Shown: positions 15,671 to 24,492 of the stretch, one piece after another
Position numbering within the stretch: the first letter of the stretch is position 1
Layout of the letters: the number at the start of each line of letters is the position of its first letter
Notes under the pieces: generated by a model
Told to the model about the DNA's origin: nothing
The model's database searches: none
Seen by the model: the letters and a program-made list of their open reading frames with translations, nothing else
Origin: Prochloraceae cyanobacterium
GTDB taxonomy: Bacteria; Cyanobacteriota; Cyanobacteriia; Cyanobacteriales; JASJDA01
DNA length: 42,413 nt
Direction of reading: 5' to 3'
Assembly (NCBI GenBank): GCA_030065755.1
Contig: JASJDA010000050.1
Span: 1-42,413 of the forward strand
Position numbers and translations under genes: made by a program

Positions 15671-18247
15671 TTAGAAGCTATTTAGATAGCTATCTTTAAT
15701 CACGTGTTGCCAGTTACCAGGACTGTCTGCTGCTACTTCCCAAGGATCGTAGATACATTGAGTACTGCGATCGTGGCGAACGGAGCGCAGGAAAGGTAAA
15801 TCTTCATCATCATCATTTATTGTTTGAGGTCTTCCCACGATTTTAGGAGGATTTGAGGAGTCCGGCTCGATTCTTTCAGTATTTTTAGTTACGACTTTTG
15901 GCTGTAATGAAATTGAGTCGGTTGTTGGCTCTTTTGGGGTTGGGGTTTCTATTTCGCCAAGACTGACAATTTCACCATCAAAAAATTTAGCCAGACTTCG
16001 AGCAGCAGCGTCCTCATCTTCGTCAGATGAATTAGTTGCAGGGCGATCGAAGTTCTGTTTTGATAAAGGTTGACTCAGCTCAGTACTATTGTGAGAAATA
16101 GAACTTATTTGCTCGTCCTTTTTCTCAGAAGGGTTATTGGCTACTCGTGGTATCTTTTTTACTGGTTTAATGGGGTTTTGTGGTGGCTGGGAGTGAGACT
16201 GAGGCAGAGGTGTTTGCTGTTTTTGTGACTCTTTTGAATGGGTGCCACCTATACCTATTTGCAGTTTAACGTGGACTTGATGTCCGACGGCGTTTGTAAA
16301 AGCGGTTTCGATATTTGCTTGTTGACTGCGAGCCTGCTTGTACAAACGCTCCGATCTAATCCCGACAATAGCAGACGATCCCTCAAAACTAATTAAAAAA
16401 CAATGTTGACTCACCAGCGCTTTAGTTAAAGGGGTGGGAAAACATTCTAGTACTTTTTGCCAAATTTGCTCGCAAGAAAGACCCCCTACAGCACTCTTTT
16501 GGGAAGAAACTGTTTCCGCAGCTTTGGGTGGAGGAGAGTTTTTGACTGAATTAAGAGCAATTGCAGGAGTTTCCTCTGGCGATCTCGAAGAGATCTCCGT
16601 AGCTGCGGGCAAAACCCTGGAATTTGGCGCAGAATTATTGGTATTAGATGTAAGAGAAGATTGAGGCAGATCGCGAGTTTGTGGAGGTTTTGAGGGTGCA
16701 ACAGAAGATGGGGAAACCTCGATAGTTAGAGAAGTTGCAGCGCGATCGTCACTTGTAGTTGAAGATAATAACCCTAATAAAGTAACTTCTAACCACAGAC
16801 GAGGCTGGGTAGTGTTTCTAATTTGAAATTCACTATCTTTGAGTTGTTGCTGTCCTTTAATTATTCTGTCTATTTCCCAGTTTTGTGCTTCATCTAGCAA
16901 TTGTTTCCACATAGAAGAGGTTACAGCTACGAGATCGGGTCGCGAGGGAGCTGTTTTTGCGATGAGAAGATTGAGATAAAAACTAGCTAAATTTTGCAAT
17001 ACTGTTAAAGGTTCTCTACCTCTATTGGTCAAATGCCGACATTGCTCGATTACTTGTTGGGGTTCTAGATTGCGTATTGCCTTTAATAATGCTAATAAAT
17101 CTTGCTCTGGGACTACCCCAACTAAATCCCAAACTCGATCGACACCTATATTACCCGACAGCAGACTTAACTGATCTAAAAGACTTTGGGCATCTCTCAA
17201 ACCTCCATTAGCAATCTGAGCCACAATAGTAATGGCATCGTCGTTAATATCGATCTTTTCTTTCTCAGCTATATTTTTTAGGTGAGAAACCATAGAATCT
17301 AGAGGAATGCGTCGATAATCAAAGCGCTGAGTGCGAGAAATAATTGTCGGTAAAACTCTTTGAGGATCTGTGGTAGCGAGGATAAAAACAACTCTATCTG
17401 GGGGTTCCTCTAAGGTTTTGAGCAAAGCATTAAATGCAGCCGTAGAAAGCATGTGGCAATTATGTACCAGCAAGCCATTAGCTACAAAATTGTGATTGTC
17501 TTCGACTTCTAAATCGTAAACTTTTTCCAATCCACTCACTTCTACAGATGCGACTGTCTCAAAATTTGTCGTCCATTCGCTCTTGGGTGATAAGATATTC
17601 ATTCCTTGCTTTAGGTCTAATGCTCGTATCCATCCCCGATCTGTCGCGATCGAATGGTTAGCCGTGCAGCGAATTTCTGTATTAGTTGTTTTAATTACTA
17701 GAGTTTCTTTTACCCCTCGATCGAGCCATCGTAAAACTTTTTTGAATTCCCAGCGACGACACGACTCATTGTAACTGAGAACCGTTTTTCCTTGAATCTG
17801 GGGATTGTCGATCGCGAGTAATCCCTCTTTTGTGTGTACCAAGGAATCTCCACTCAAGCACTCGTCAATAACGTAGACTTTGTAGCGACACTGGACGGGA
17901 GCAAATTGAGCGCGATCGATAATTTCTCTAATATTATCAACTCCAGTATTACTGGCAGCGTCAATTTCGATTACGTCTAAAGCCGAACCCTTAGAGATGG
18001 TCGTGCAAACTTCACAATGACCGCAAGGAGAAGGAGTTGGCTTGCTGTAATTCAGACAATTGAGAGATTTAGCTAAAATACGGGCTGAAGAAGTTTTACC
18101 CGTACCCCTAGGACCGGCGAACAAATAGGCAGGAGCAATTCTCTCTAAGGCGATCGCATTCGTTAAAGTAGTGGAGATCGCTTCTTGACCCACTAGTTCG
18201 GCAAAGGTCTGAGGACGATATTTATGGTGAAGGGGTTCGTAAGACAT
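15671..18247 (-). CDS. dnaX: DNA polymerase III subunit tau/gamma, interrupted by an intein
   Basis: The 858-residue precursor becomes about 724 residues after splicing. It begins MSYEPLHHKYRPQTF. Walker A is GPRGTGKTS at about 45-53 and the zinc module is CGHCEVC with Cys64. Walker B VYVIDECHML is split after Glu129 by the intein; the sensor region (ATTDPQRVLPTIISRTQRF) follows it. After the clamp-loader domains comes a long linker rich in Ser, Pro and Gln and a tau-like tail. DnaX is the ATPase motor of the clamp loader; splicing is needed to rebuild Walker B. holA, another clamp-loader subunit, lies at 34.7-35.7 kb. Confidence 0.96.
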   Translation of the reverse strand: MSYEPLHHKYRPQTFAELVGQEAISTTLTNAIALERIAPAYLFAGPRGTGKTSSARILAKSLNCLNYSKPTPSPCGHCEVCTTISKGSALDVIEIDAASNTGVDNIREIIDRAQFAPVQCRYKVYVIDECLSGDSLVHTKEGLLAIDNPQIQGKTVLSYNESCRRWEFKKVLRWLDRGVKETLVIKTTNTEIRCTANHSIATDRGWIRALDLKQGMNILSPKSEWTTNFETVASVEVSGLEKVYDLEVEDNHNFVANGLLVHNCHMLSTAAFNALLKTLEEPPDRVVFILATTDPQRVLPTIISRTQRFDYRRIPLDSMVSHLKNIAEKEKIDINDDAITIVAQIANGGLRDAQSLLDQLSLLSGNIGVDRVWDLVGVVPEQDLLALLKAIRNLEPQQVIEQCRHLTNRGREPLTVLQNLASFYLNLLIAKTAPSRPDLVAVTSSMWKQLLDEAQNWEIDRIIKGQQQLKDSEFQIRNTTQPRLWLEVTLLGLLSSTTSDDRAATSLTIEVSPSSVAPSKPPQTRDLPQSSLTSNTNNSAPNSRVLPAATEISSRSPEETPAIALNSVKNSPPPKAAETVSSQKSAVGGLSCEQIWQKVLECFPTPLTKALVSQHCFLISFEGSSAIVGIRSERLYKQARSQQANIETAFTNAVGHQVHVKLQIGIGGTHSKESQKQQTPLPQSHSQPPQNPIKPVKKIPRVANNPSEKKDEQISSISHNSTELSQPLSKQNFDRPATNSSDEDEDAAARSLAKFFDGEIVSLGEIETPTPKEPTTDSISLQPKVVTKNTERIEPDSSNPPKIVGRPQTINDDDEDLPFLRSVRHDRSTQCIYDPWEVAADSPGNWQHVIKDSYLNSF
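17459..17860 (-). mobile_element. 134-residue mini-intein in DnaX
   Basis: Residues 130-263 of the precursor form a complete splicing (Hint) domain without homing endonuclease. Block A is CLSGDSLVHT with Cys1; block B is RCTANHSIATDRGW with the TxxH-type Thr-Ala-Asn-His; blocks F and G are VYDLEVEDNHNFVANGLLVHN, read here in two parts, ending His-Asn before extein Cys264. All canonical splicing residues are present, so cis-splicing is expected. It sits in Walker B between Glu and Cys. The larger Synechocystis DnaX intein carries an endonuclease at, to my knowledge, the same position; here that domain has been lost. Confidence 0.93.
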
Positions 18248-18371
18248 AATATATTGTTAAACTCGATTCCTCCATCAAAAGTAAAAAGAAAGATGAGGGA
18301 TGAGGATTTAAACTTTAACCTATCTAATAACACTAAAACTTTAGTGGGGTCGGGGGAGCCAATGGAAAAAT

Positions 18372-18406
18372 CTGATAACTGATAACTGTTAACTGTTAAC
18401 TGTTAA
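18372..18406. repeat. heptamer tandem repeat CTGATAA/CTGTTAA, five units
   Basis: Two CTGATAA units are followed by three CTGTTAA units, exactly 35 bp, in the spacer between the divergent dnaX and rnhA genes. It belongs to the cyanobacterial short-tandem-heptamer class and may lie in the rnhA leader. Confidence 0.9.
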
Positions 18407-18475
18407 ACTCCCTCTGCCAAGATAAAATATTTTTTATCTAGTTGCATATTCTCTCAACAACAATAAAGCTGCCAA

Positions 18476-19354
18476 ATGCCTTTTACTACCAAAATTTCAA
18501 GTTTGTACACTGATGGAGCCTGTAGTGGCAACCCTGGACCTGGCGGTTGGGGTGTAGTAGTTTATTTTAGCGACGGATCGGTCGTAGAAATTGGCGATCG
18601 TGCTGACGAAACTACCAATAATCGTATGGAAATGACTGCAGCCATCTCCGCACTGAAAATTTTTGCTGCGGCTGAGCAAACAGAACCCGTTGCGCTTTAC
18701 ACTGATAGCGAATATGTTAAAAAAGGTATTACCCAATGGATACGCAATTGGAAAAACAAAGGCTGGAAAACTTCCCAAGGAAAAGCAGTTCTCAATCAAG
18801 ATTTATGGCAAATTCTCGATCGACTCAACTCAAATCTAATCCAATGGAAATACGTTCGAGGTCACAGTGGCGATAAGGGAAACGATCGTTGCGACGAAAT
18901 TGCTCGCAGTTTTGCTCGCGGATTACTTCCAAATCTAAAACAAGACTCTTCCTCACTAAGTTCTGAAAATATTTCCCAAATAAATAGCATTGCAGTAGCA
19001 GAACTATCAAACTTATCAACTAATACAGTGATAATTAACAAAGAGACACAATCCAATACTATTAACTCTAATAAAACTATGATCGAATCATCTCCCAATA
19101 CAGTTGAAGAAGTACAGCTCCCAAGAGAGGTAAGAGTTACCCAATTAAAGAACTTAATAGACACTTTACGCATCGCCGACGAAATAGCCAGTAAGGGCTA
19201 CTTAATTAGTAGCTCCGAATTGGCTGACTTGATGGATATTAACGCCAGCGCTGTTACCAGTAGAGGAGATCACTGGTCTTGGCGTAATTGGGTTGTGTCG
19301 CGGGTTAGACGAGAAGGAAATCAAATTCTTTGGCAATTAGAACGGGTAGACTAA
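18476..19354 (+). CDS. rnhA: ribonuclease HI with a cyanobacterial C-terminal extension
   Basis: Residues 8-150 are RNase HI: YTDGACSGNPGPGGWG (Asp13), NNRMEMTAA (Glu52), LYTDSEYV (Asp77), and VRGHSGDKGNDRCDEIA (His130, Asp140), the complete metal-binding and catalytic set. It removes RNA from RNA-DNA hybrids, such as primers and R-loops. The protein is 292 residues, nearly twice the E. coli length. A Ser/Asn-rich linker (about 155-215) leads to a compact domain at about 216-290 (REVRVTQLKNLIDTL, SSSELADLMDI, WRNWVVSRVRREG) that looks like a small winged-helix or nucleic-acid-binding unit. That function is inference. It is divergent from dnaX. Confidence 0.94.
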   Translation: MPFTTKISSLYTDGACSGNPGPGGWGVVVYFSDGSVVEIGDRADETTNNRMEMTAAISALKIFAAAEQTEPVALYTDSEYVKKGITQWIRNWKNKGWKTSQGKAVLNQDLWQILDRLNSNLIQWKYVRGHSGDKGNDRCDEIARSFARGLLPNLKQDSSSLSSENISQINSIAVAELSNLSTNTVIINKETQSNTINSNKTMIESSPNTVEEVQLPREVRVTQLKNLIDTLRIADEIASKGYLISSSELADLMDINASAVTSRGDHWSWRNWVVSRVRREGNQILWQLERVD

Positions 19355-19384
19355 CATTTTTGTGCTTTTATGTCAATAACTTAG

Positions 19385-20590
19385 TTAGTAATTTCGCCCT
19401 CGCCACTTTTTAGGCTGGGTAAGAGCAGATAAGAAAATACGAAAAACAGCTAGAAAATCTGCGAAAGGGGAAAGCCAAAACAAGGAGGTGTTCAAAAAAG
19501 ATGTTTGCGAGCGATCGTAGCAAGGAGCGATCGCCAAGAGCATCCCTATTCTAATTGCCACTAAAAATAGATTCAATCCTGTTGCTGCCGTCAAAGCAAC
19601 TGAGGAATAACCCACTATCCAGCAACCGATCGAGAGTGCGGACAAGACCAAAGGCAGTGCTTGCACGAAAAGCAGCAACCACAAATCTCCCCAAATTTGA
19701 CCTGGCAAACAAGCATCTTTTAAATCGAGCGATCGCCCCCATTCCTGCCAGGTTTCCAATGCTCCTTCGTACATGCGCACTTTAATTAATTTGGCACCGT
19801 CAAAAAAACCAACTTTAAAGCCGCAAGCAGCAGCGTGACGAGCAAGAGTAACGTCGTCGCAAAAAGAGCCAGCAGCGCTTTTGTATCCTCCTAACTGCTC
19901 CAAAACAGATCGACGACACAAAAAACACTGTCCGTTTGCCATAACTCCCTCTGGAGTTTGAGAGTCCACTCCTGCTGAATCGAAGCGATAGAGCAAAGTC
20001 ATCAACAGGGCTGGTTGTAATAACCACTCTAAAGGATATTTCAGGATAAATTGGGGCGAAAGAGAAACTAAGTCATAGCCTTGCTCCTCGGCTGCAAGTA
20101 TTAAGCTGGCAACTAAACCATTCTGCGGCAAAGTATCGGCATCAATTCCTAAAACCCACTTACTTTTTGAAGAACTAGACAAAAAACCTGTATGTAATGC
20201 CCAAGGACGACCTACCCAACCTGAAGGGAGAGGAGGGTCACTCATCAGACGAAAGCGAGGATCGAAGGTCGCAGCAGTTTTAACTAGTTCGGGGGTTCCG
20301 TCTTGAGAATTACTATCTACAACAATAATTTCTCTGACTTCGTAACTTTGTCTGGTTAAACCCGCTAAACAAGGACTGATGCGTTCTGCTTCATTGAGGG
20401 TAGGAATCACCACGCTAACAGCACCTAAAAGTTCTGGTGCGGGCAATTTCGGCTTCAGAGGAGGACGGCGAAAAGCCCCTTTCAACAATCGAGAAAGGAG
20501 GATTAAAGTTGCTGTTCCCTGAAACAGCAACAGTCCCAGGGAAATAGCACCCACAGTTTCCGTGCTTAATAACCCCGTCAACCAGTTCAC
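19385..20590 (-). CDS. cruG: family 2 glycosyltransferase, carotenoid 2-O-glycosyltransferase CruG
   Basis: The 401-residue protein has an N-terminal membrane segment, then a GT-A domain: SVVIPTLNEAERISPCLAGL, VVDSNSQDGT, and LGIDADTLPQ with the DxD-type metal site. Three to four hydrophobic segments close the protein. Directly following cruF, it matches CruG, which glycosylates the 2-hydroxyl of myxol-type carotenoids in making myxoxanthophyll. The start is GTG at 20590, overlapping the cruF stop in GTGA, so the two are translationally coupled. The sugar donor cannot be read from sequence. Confidence 0.88.
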   Translation of the reverse strand: MNWLTGLLSTETVGAISLGLLLFQGTATLILLSRLLKGAFRRPPLKPKLPAPELLGAVSVVIPTLNEAERISPCLAGLTRQSYEVREIIVVDSNSQDGTPELVKTAATFDPRFRLMSDPPLPSGWVGRPWALHTGFLSSSSKSKWVLGIDADTLPQNGLVASLILAAEEQGYDLVSLSPQFILKYPLEWLLQPALLMTLLYRFDSAGVDSQTPEGVMANGQCFLCRRSVLEQLGGYKSAAGSFCDDVTLARHAAACGFKVGFFDGAKLIKVRMYEGALETWQEWGRSLDLKDACLPGQIWGDLWLLLFVQALPLVLSALSIGCWIVGYSSVALTAATGLNLFLVAIRIGMLLAIAPCYDRSQTSFLNTSLFWLSPFADFLAVFRIFLSALTQPKKWRGRNY

Positions 20591-21492
20591 TTACGCGCTC
20601 CCGCAGATGCTGCTCTTACTTTGGCTTGCAAATTATTTTCCAGGCGATCGACGGGTATGGAGTTTGCCATTAAGTAAAGCAAGACAACGGGAATAACCCC
20701 CAACAACATACCCAAAAACGCTGGCATATAAAATCCTGCTCCCAAACACATGACCGCAGCAAAGACAAAATTACTCAGATAGATCGCCAAAGGTAATGCC
20801 AGTTGGGTACTGTCTAAAGTGAGGGGTTTGAGTTTCCACAATAGAGTTGCTACTGTCATAAACAATATGCCCGTTCCCATCCAACCAGCTAAATTTTGAT
20901 ATGGCATACCAAAAAAAGCACCTGCTCGCTCCCAAATCCAGAAAGGAACGTCTGTTTGACTCATAGCTGGATCGAGAACGAAGTCCCAAGAGGTTAATAA
21001 TAAGGCTCCTAAGACGATCGCGCCCAAAGAACTCAACCATTTTGGCATTTGACGGCGCTCTAATCCAACTCTAGCAATTATATAGGCGCTAAAACCTAGA
21101 TAAAACCAAGACAAAGGAATGGTAAAAGGAACTAGATCGGCAATTTTATAGCCCAACCCACTTAGGTAATGGTAGTGACCGAAGGGAAATCCGGTGCTAG
21201 TACCTAATAATTCACTGGTCAACGACAAAGCGATCGCCGGTATGGCGAATGTCAGACAGTGCCACACTCCTAAGCTCCGATAGCCATAGAGAGCTACAGC
21301 AGCCGCCCCTAAAATCATGTAGACAACACCGCCAAAAGCCATAGACCAGCGAAAAGCAATCTGTCCGAATTCTGGTAAGTTAGCAATAAAGCTAGGGTTG
21401 GGCAATACCAGCAGTAGCCCTGCTAAACCAAAAGCTATTGATACTACGTGACTTACGAGCAACCAGCCTTCTATGTTAATAATTCGTTTCAT
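20587..21492 (-). CDS. cruF: carotenoid 1',2'-hydratase CruF
   Basis: The 301-residue polytopic membrane protein has about eight hydrophobic segments and the conserved family features EWLLGTSTGFPFGHYHY-like (here SELLGTSTGFPFGHYHYLS), LVPFTIPLSWFYLGFSAY, and LTSWDFVLDPAMS. CruF hydrates the psi end of the carotenoid on the way to myxoxanthophyll, acting before CruG. It is the first gene of a two-gene operon. No clear Shine-Dalgarno other than an AGACTTTT-type leader is visible. Confidence 0.92.
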   Translation of the reverse strand: MKRIINIEGWLLVSHVVSIAFGLAGLLLVLPNPSFIANLPEFGQIAFRWSMAFGGVVYMILGAAAVALYGYRSLGVWHCLTFAIPAIALSLTSELLGTSTGFPFGHYHYLSGLGYKIADLVPFTIPLSWFYLGFSAYIIARVGLERRQMPKWLSSLGAIVLGALLLTSWDFVLDPAMSQTDVPFWIWERAGAFFGMPYQNLAGWMGTGILFMTVATLLWKLKPLTLDSTQLALPLAIYLSNFVFAAVMCLGAGFYMPAFLGMLLGVIPVVLLYLMANSIPVDRLENNLQAKVRAASAGARK

Positions 21493-21889
21493 TCCAATAA
21501 AAGTCTCCTCAGCCAGATAATCGCAAGTTCTCGTGTTTGACCCAGAGTCAATACTTTAATAGTTTACAAAGATTTGTTAACTTTTATGAACTACTGAAGA
21601 GAAATTTTGGTTTTCGATCGACAATTCCAATTCTTCCTAACTAAAGAGTTAATAATAAGATTTTCGCGATCGACGGCATGAAACTTAGATTGACCTCAAC
21701 TTATCTTAAAATATCAATAGGTAACGTGCTAGCATGTCAGCGTTGGGAGTGCATCACAATACTTCCAGGAATAAATTGGGTAGCTCGGATCCTCACAAGT
21801 TAGGGAAAATAGTTAAGATAATGTCAGTGAGTAACAAAGTTACCTTAAATTAAACTAAAAGTAGGTCTGTTGCTAGGCTGACGGGCTGG
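21493..21889. other. 397-bp divergent spacer between cruF and the GNAT gene
   Basis: It should hold the cruF promoter on the minus strand and the GNAT-ruvX-rpsO promoter on the plus strand. Several HIP1-like GATCG cores lie in it. The only coding candidate is a 39-codon frame at 21734-21853, listed separately. No RNA gene or terminator was recognised. Confidence 0.4.
21734..21853 (+). CDS. candidate 39-residue basic small protein
   Basis: An ATG-started frame reads MSALGVHHNTSRNKLGSS and continues to a lysine-rich end, with TAA at 21851-21853. It has no membrane segment and a net positive charge. A weak TAGGTAA lies about 13 bp upstream. I do not recognise it. Evidence is only an open frame of moderate length in a long spacer, so it may be chance; conservation would decide. 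Confidence 0.25.
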   Translation: MSALGVHHNTSRNKLGSSDPHKLGKIVKIMSVSNKVTLN

Positions 21890-23155
21890 GTGCTGAGAAT
21901 GAGTATATCTACTCCAAAAAAAAACAAAATAATAATACGCCGATTACAATATAGAGATTTAGAGGGAATCGAAAACTTAGCAGCTTCTTGCTGCGAAGTG
22001 GACTGGTACAGTTGTTCGGTAAGTTTGGGAAGACAACTACAACAAGTAAGACGTTGGTACGGATTATTAAAGTTTTTGAGTTGGTTTCCCAATCCCTTAG
22101 AGCATCACTTCTGCGTATATGTAGCAGAACTTGACGGTGAAATTGTCGGTTGCATTCAGGTTAGCCCATTCAATAATGCTCGTACAACTTGGCGAGTAGA
22201 GCGAGTGTTAGAAGAAATTAAAAATTCTCCACTCAAATTAACCTCACCCAACACAGATGTAGGCTCTCAACTATTGCGCTACTGTTTTGAAAGTATCTGG
22301 GAGGCGCGAACTTGGGTGCTAGAAGTGAACATACACCAGAAAAAATCTCTAGCTCTTTATCGGCAAAATGGATTTCAATCACTAGCGCAGATAACCTATT
22401 GGGCGATCGCGCCAAATATACTTGAAGAACTAGCTCAGCACGATCGAGATTTACCGAACTTGTTACCGGCGAATAATGCCGATGCTAAGCTAATCTATCA
22501 GTTAGATTGCGTCTCCATGCCCCCCTTGTTGCGTCAAGTTTTCGATCGCCACATTCAAGATTTTCAAACCAGTATCTTAAACTCCAGCATTATTCAGCTC
22601 AAAAGATGGTTCACTCAAAAACAAATAGCCAAAGGTTATGTCTTTGAACCCCAACGCAAAGCGGCGATCGGCTACTTTGAGCTAGAACTTTGTAAAGATG
22701 GCTCCCAACCACATCAAGCCAAATTAACCGTCCATCCAGCCTATACTTGGCTGTATCCCAAATTATTAGCTAAAATGGCGCGTATCGTTGGAGAATTACC
22801 GCCCCAATCCCTAAGACTCGCTTCTGCTGACTACCAACCAGAACGAGAAGAATATCTCGAACAGCTAGGAGCTTCTCGGATAGAACACGCTCTACTGATG
22901 TCGCGATCGGTGTGGCACAAACTCAGGGAAACAAAACCTTTAGAAAAACTCCAATTATCGGAAGTACTCAAAGGACTCCAGCCAGCGCGCACTCCTATTC
23001 CCAGCCGAATGTCTTGGTTGAAGTCGCCAAAAGTACAGACTCCGAAAACTCCTGCTCGTCAAGAGATTTCTGAGTCTAAATCTAGCGCCAAATCTCATAA
23101 TTCTAAGCCTGAAGATAATAATAAAACGATAAAACCAAACGACAATAATCCCTAG
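21890..23155 (+). CDS. GNAT-family N-acetyltransferase, two-part protein
   Basis: The 421-residue protein has a GNAT domain in the first 170 residues: IRRLQYRDLEGIENLA, HFCVYVAELDGEIVGCIQV, a diverged acetyl-CoA loop TDVGSQLLRYCF, and the ALYRQNGFQSLAQITYW end. A second region at about 190-345 looks like a further degenerate acetyltransferase repeat, and a Ser/Lys/Asn-rich tail follows. The substrate is unknown. ruvX starts 10 bp downstream, then rpsO; this pairing is common in cyanobacteria and suggests a shared transcript. The ATG at 21899 (MSIST) is an alternative start. Confidence 0.82.
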   Translation: MLRMSISTPKKNKIIIRRLQYRDLEGIENLAASCCEVDWYSCSVSLGRQLQQVRRWYGLLKFLSWFPNPLEHHFCVYVAELDGEIVGCIQVSPFNNARTTWRVERVLEEIKNSPLKLTSPNTDVGSQLLRYCFESIWEARTWVLEVNIHQKKSLALYRQNGFQSLAQITYWAIAPNILEELAQHDRDLPNLLPANNADAKLIYQLDCVSMPPLLRQVFDRHIQDFQTSILNSSIIQLKRWFTQKQIAKGYVFEPQRKAAIGYFELELCKDGSQPHQAKLTVHPAYTWLYPKLLAKMARIVGELPPQSLRLASADYQPEREEYLEQLGASRIEHALLMSRSVWHKLRETKPLEKLQLSEVLKGLQPARTPIPSRMSWLKSPKVQTPKTPARQEISESKSSAKSHNSKPEDNNKTIKPNDNNP

Positions 23156-23165
23156 AGGCTCGCAA

Positions 23166-23639
23166 ATGCCAAAAATATCAGCATTAGGATTAGATGTAGG
23201 AAAAAAGCGCATTGGAGTAGCTGGATGTGACGGAACTGGTTTAATTGCTACTGGCTTGACAACTATTCATCGAACTTCCTTAAAACAAGATGTAGAAGAG
23301 CTAACAAAGATTGTTGTCGAAAGAGAGGTTCAAGTCCTAGTAGTGGGTTTGCCTTATTCTATGAGTGGAAAAATAGGATATCAAGCTCAACAGGTAATCA
23401 AATATGCCGAGCTCATCTCAAAAATACTGGAATTGCCCGTAGAGTATGTAGACGAACGCTTGACATCAGTAGAAGCTGAAGCACAACTAAAAACTCGCAA
23501 AGGTTACTCTAATCGGGATAAAGGAGCGATCGACCGCAGAGCAGCAGCTATAATTTTACAGCAGTGGTTAGACGATCGGCCGAGAAAGCCTGTTAACTTA
23601 CCAAATATTAATGATAATATAGTAGATTGCAGCGTTTAA
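23166..23639 (+). CDS. ruvX: putative pre-16S rRNA nuclease / Holliday junction resolvase-like YqgF
   Basis: The 157 residues match YqgF/RuvX: LGLDVGKKRIGVAGCDG with the first catalytic Asp, VVGLPYSMSG, VDERLTSVEAEAQL with the Glu, and KGAIDRRAAAIILQQWLD with the last Asp. In E. coli YqgF finishes the 5' end of 16S rRNA; a resolvase role has also been proposed. It is followed by rpsO 18 bp downstream, in keeping with a ribosome-maturation job. Confidence 0.93.
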   Translation: MPKISALGLDVGKKRIGVAGCDGTGLIATGLTTIHRTSLKQDVEELTKIVVEREVQVLVVGLPYSMSGKIGYQAQQVIKYAELISKILELPVEYVDERLTSVEAEAQLKTRKGYSNRDKGAIDRRAAAIILQQWLDDRPRKPVNLPNINDNIVDCSV

Positions 23640-23657
23640 ATAAATAATATAATCCCT

Positions 23658-23927
23658 ATGGCTCTAACACAACAAGAAAAACAAGAACTAATGGCTGAAT
23701 ATCAAGTTCACGAAACTGATACAGGTTCAGCAGATCTGCAAGTGGCGATGCTTACCAAAAGAATTAATCAACTCACTCAACACCTCAAAGCCAATCAAAA
23801 AGATCACTCTTCTAGACGGGGACTATTGAAAATGATTGGTCGCCGCAAGCGCTTGTTATCCTTTATTCAAAGTAAAGATCCCAGTCGCTACCAATCTTTG
23901 ATTGGTCGTCTTGGCATTCGCCGTTAA
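23658..23927 (+). CDS. rpsO: 30S ribosomal protein S15
   Basis: The 89-residue product has the full S15 length and its hallmarks: HETDTGSADLQVAMLTKRIN, LTQHLKANQKDHSSRRGL, and the end LIGRLGIRR. It binds 16S rRNA in the central domain early in 30S assembly. It lies within a plus-strand run after ruvX; the PAM68-like gene begins 18 bp after its stop. Confidence 0.98.
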   Translation: MALTQQEKQELMAEYQVHETDTGSADLQVAMLTKRINQLTQHLKANQKDHSSRRGLLKMIGRRKRLLSFIQSKDPSRYQSLIGRLGIRR

Positions 23928-23945
23928 AAAAAAATAGATACACCT

Positions 23946-24416
23946 ATGTCTTCTAAACCTTCAAAAGATCGATTGCCCTTTGAACCCCAACAAAAAAAGA
24001 AAAAAAAACCAGTAAAATCTCCACCAAAACCCCAAAAATCGGCAAGTAGCTCGCCGTCAAAAGCAAAACAAAACTCTATTCCAGAGGTTGTCAGCAAGCG
24101 CATGATACGTCGTATGGTGTTTTTCTCTGGTATTCCTACTGCAATGGGTGTATCCTCATTTTTTGCTTCCTACTGGGTAGTCAGCCATGAATTGTTAAAA
24201 TTGCCCCCAACAGCAGTTTTACTGGTAAGTTTAGGGTTGTTTGGTTTAGGAGTTTTGGGGTTGAGCTACGGCATTCTTTCTGCTTCTTGGGATGAAGAAC
24301 GAGTAGGAAGTTTGTGGGGTGGGGAAGAATTTAGCGTTAACGTCGGACGAATGACTGGAGCCTGGCGTTCTGTAAAAAAAGAAAAAGAACAAAAACAAGA
24401 GCAAAAACAAGACTGA
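23946..24416 (+). CDS. PAM68-like photosystem II assembly protein (DUF3464)
   Basis: The 156 residues start with a very basic Lys/Pro/Ser-rich tail (to about 48), followed by RMIRRMVFFSGIPTAMGV, two membrane segments (about 58-78 and 89-109) and a conserved SASWDEERVGSLWGGEEF loop. This is the layout of PAM68, which in plants and Synechocystis (Sll0933) aids photosystem II assembly and CP47 maturation. It sits close behind rpsO. A poly-A stretch encodes five consecutive lysines, a possible slippery site. Confidence 0.88.
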   Translation: MSSKPSKDRLPFEPQQKKKKKPVKSPPKPQKSASSSPSKAKQNSIPEVVSKRMIRRMVFFSGIPTAMGVSSFFASYWVVSHELLKLPPTAVLLVSLGLFGLGVLGLSYGILSASWDEERVGSLWGGEEFSVNVGRMTGAWRSVKKEKEQKQEQKQD

Positions 24417-24492
24417 CTAGCATTGGAATTCCCAATTAAAACGAAGCTACTTGGCTTCCCCATAGGGGCCGATAAATGAGAAATAAGGAAAG

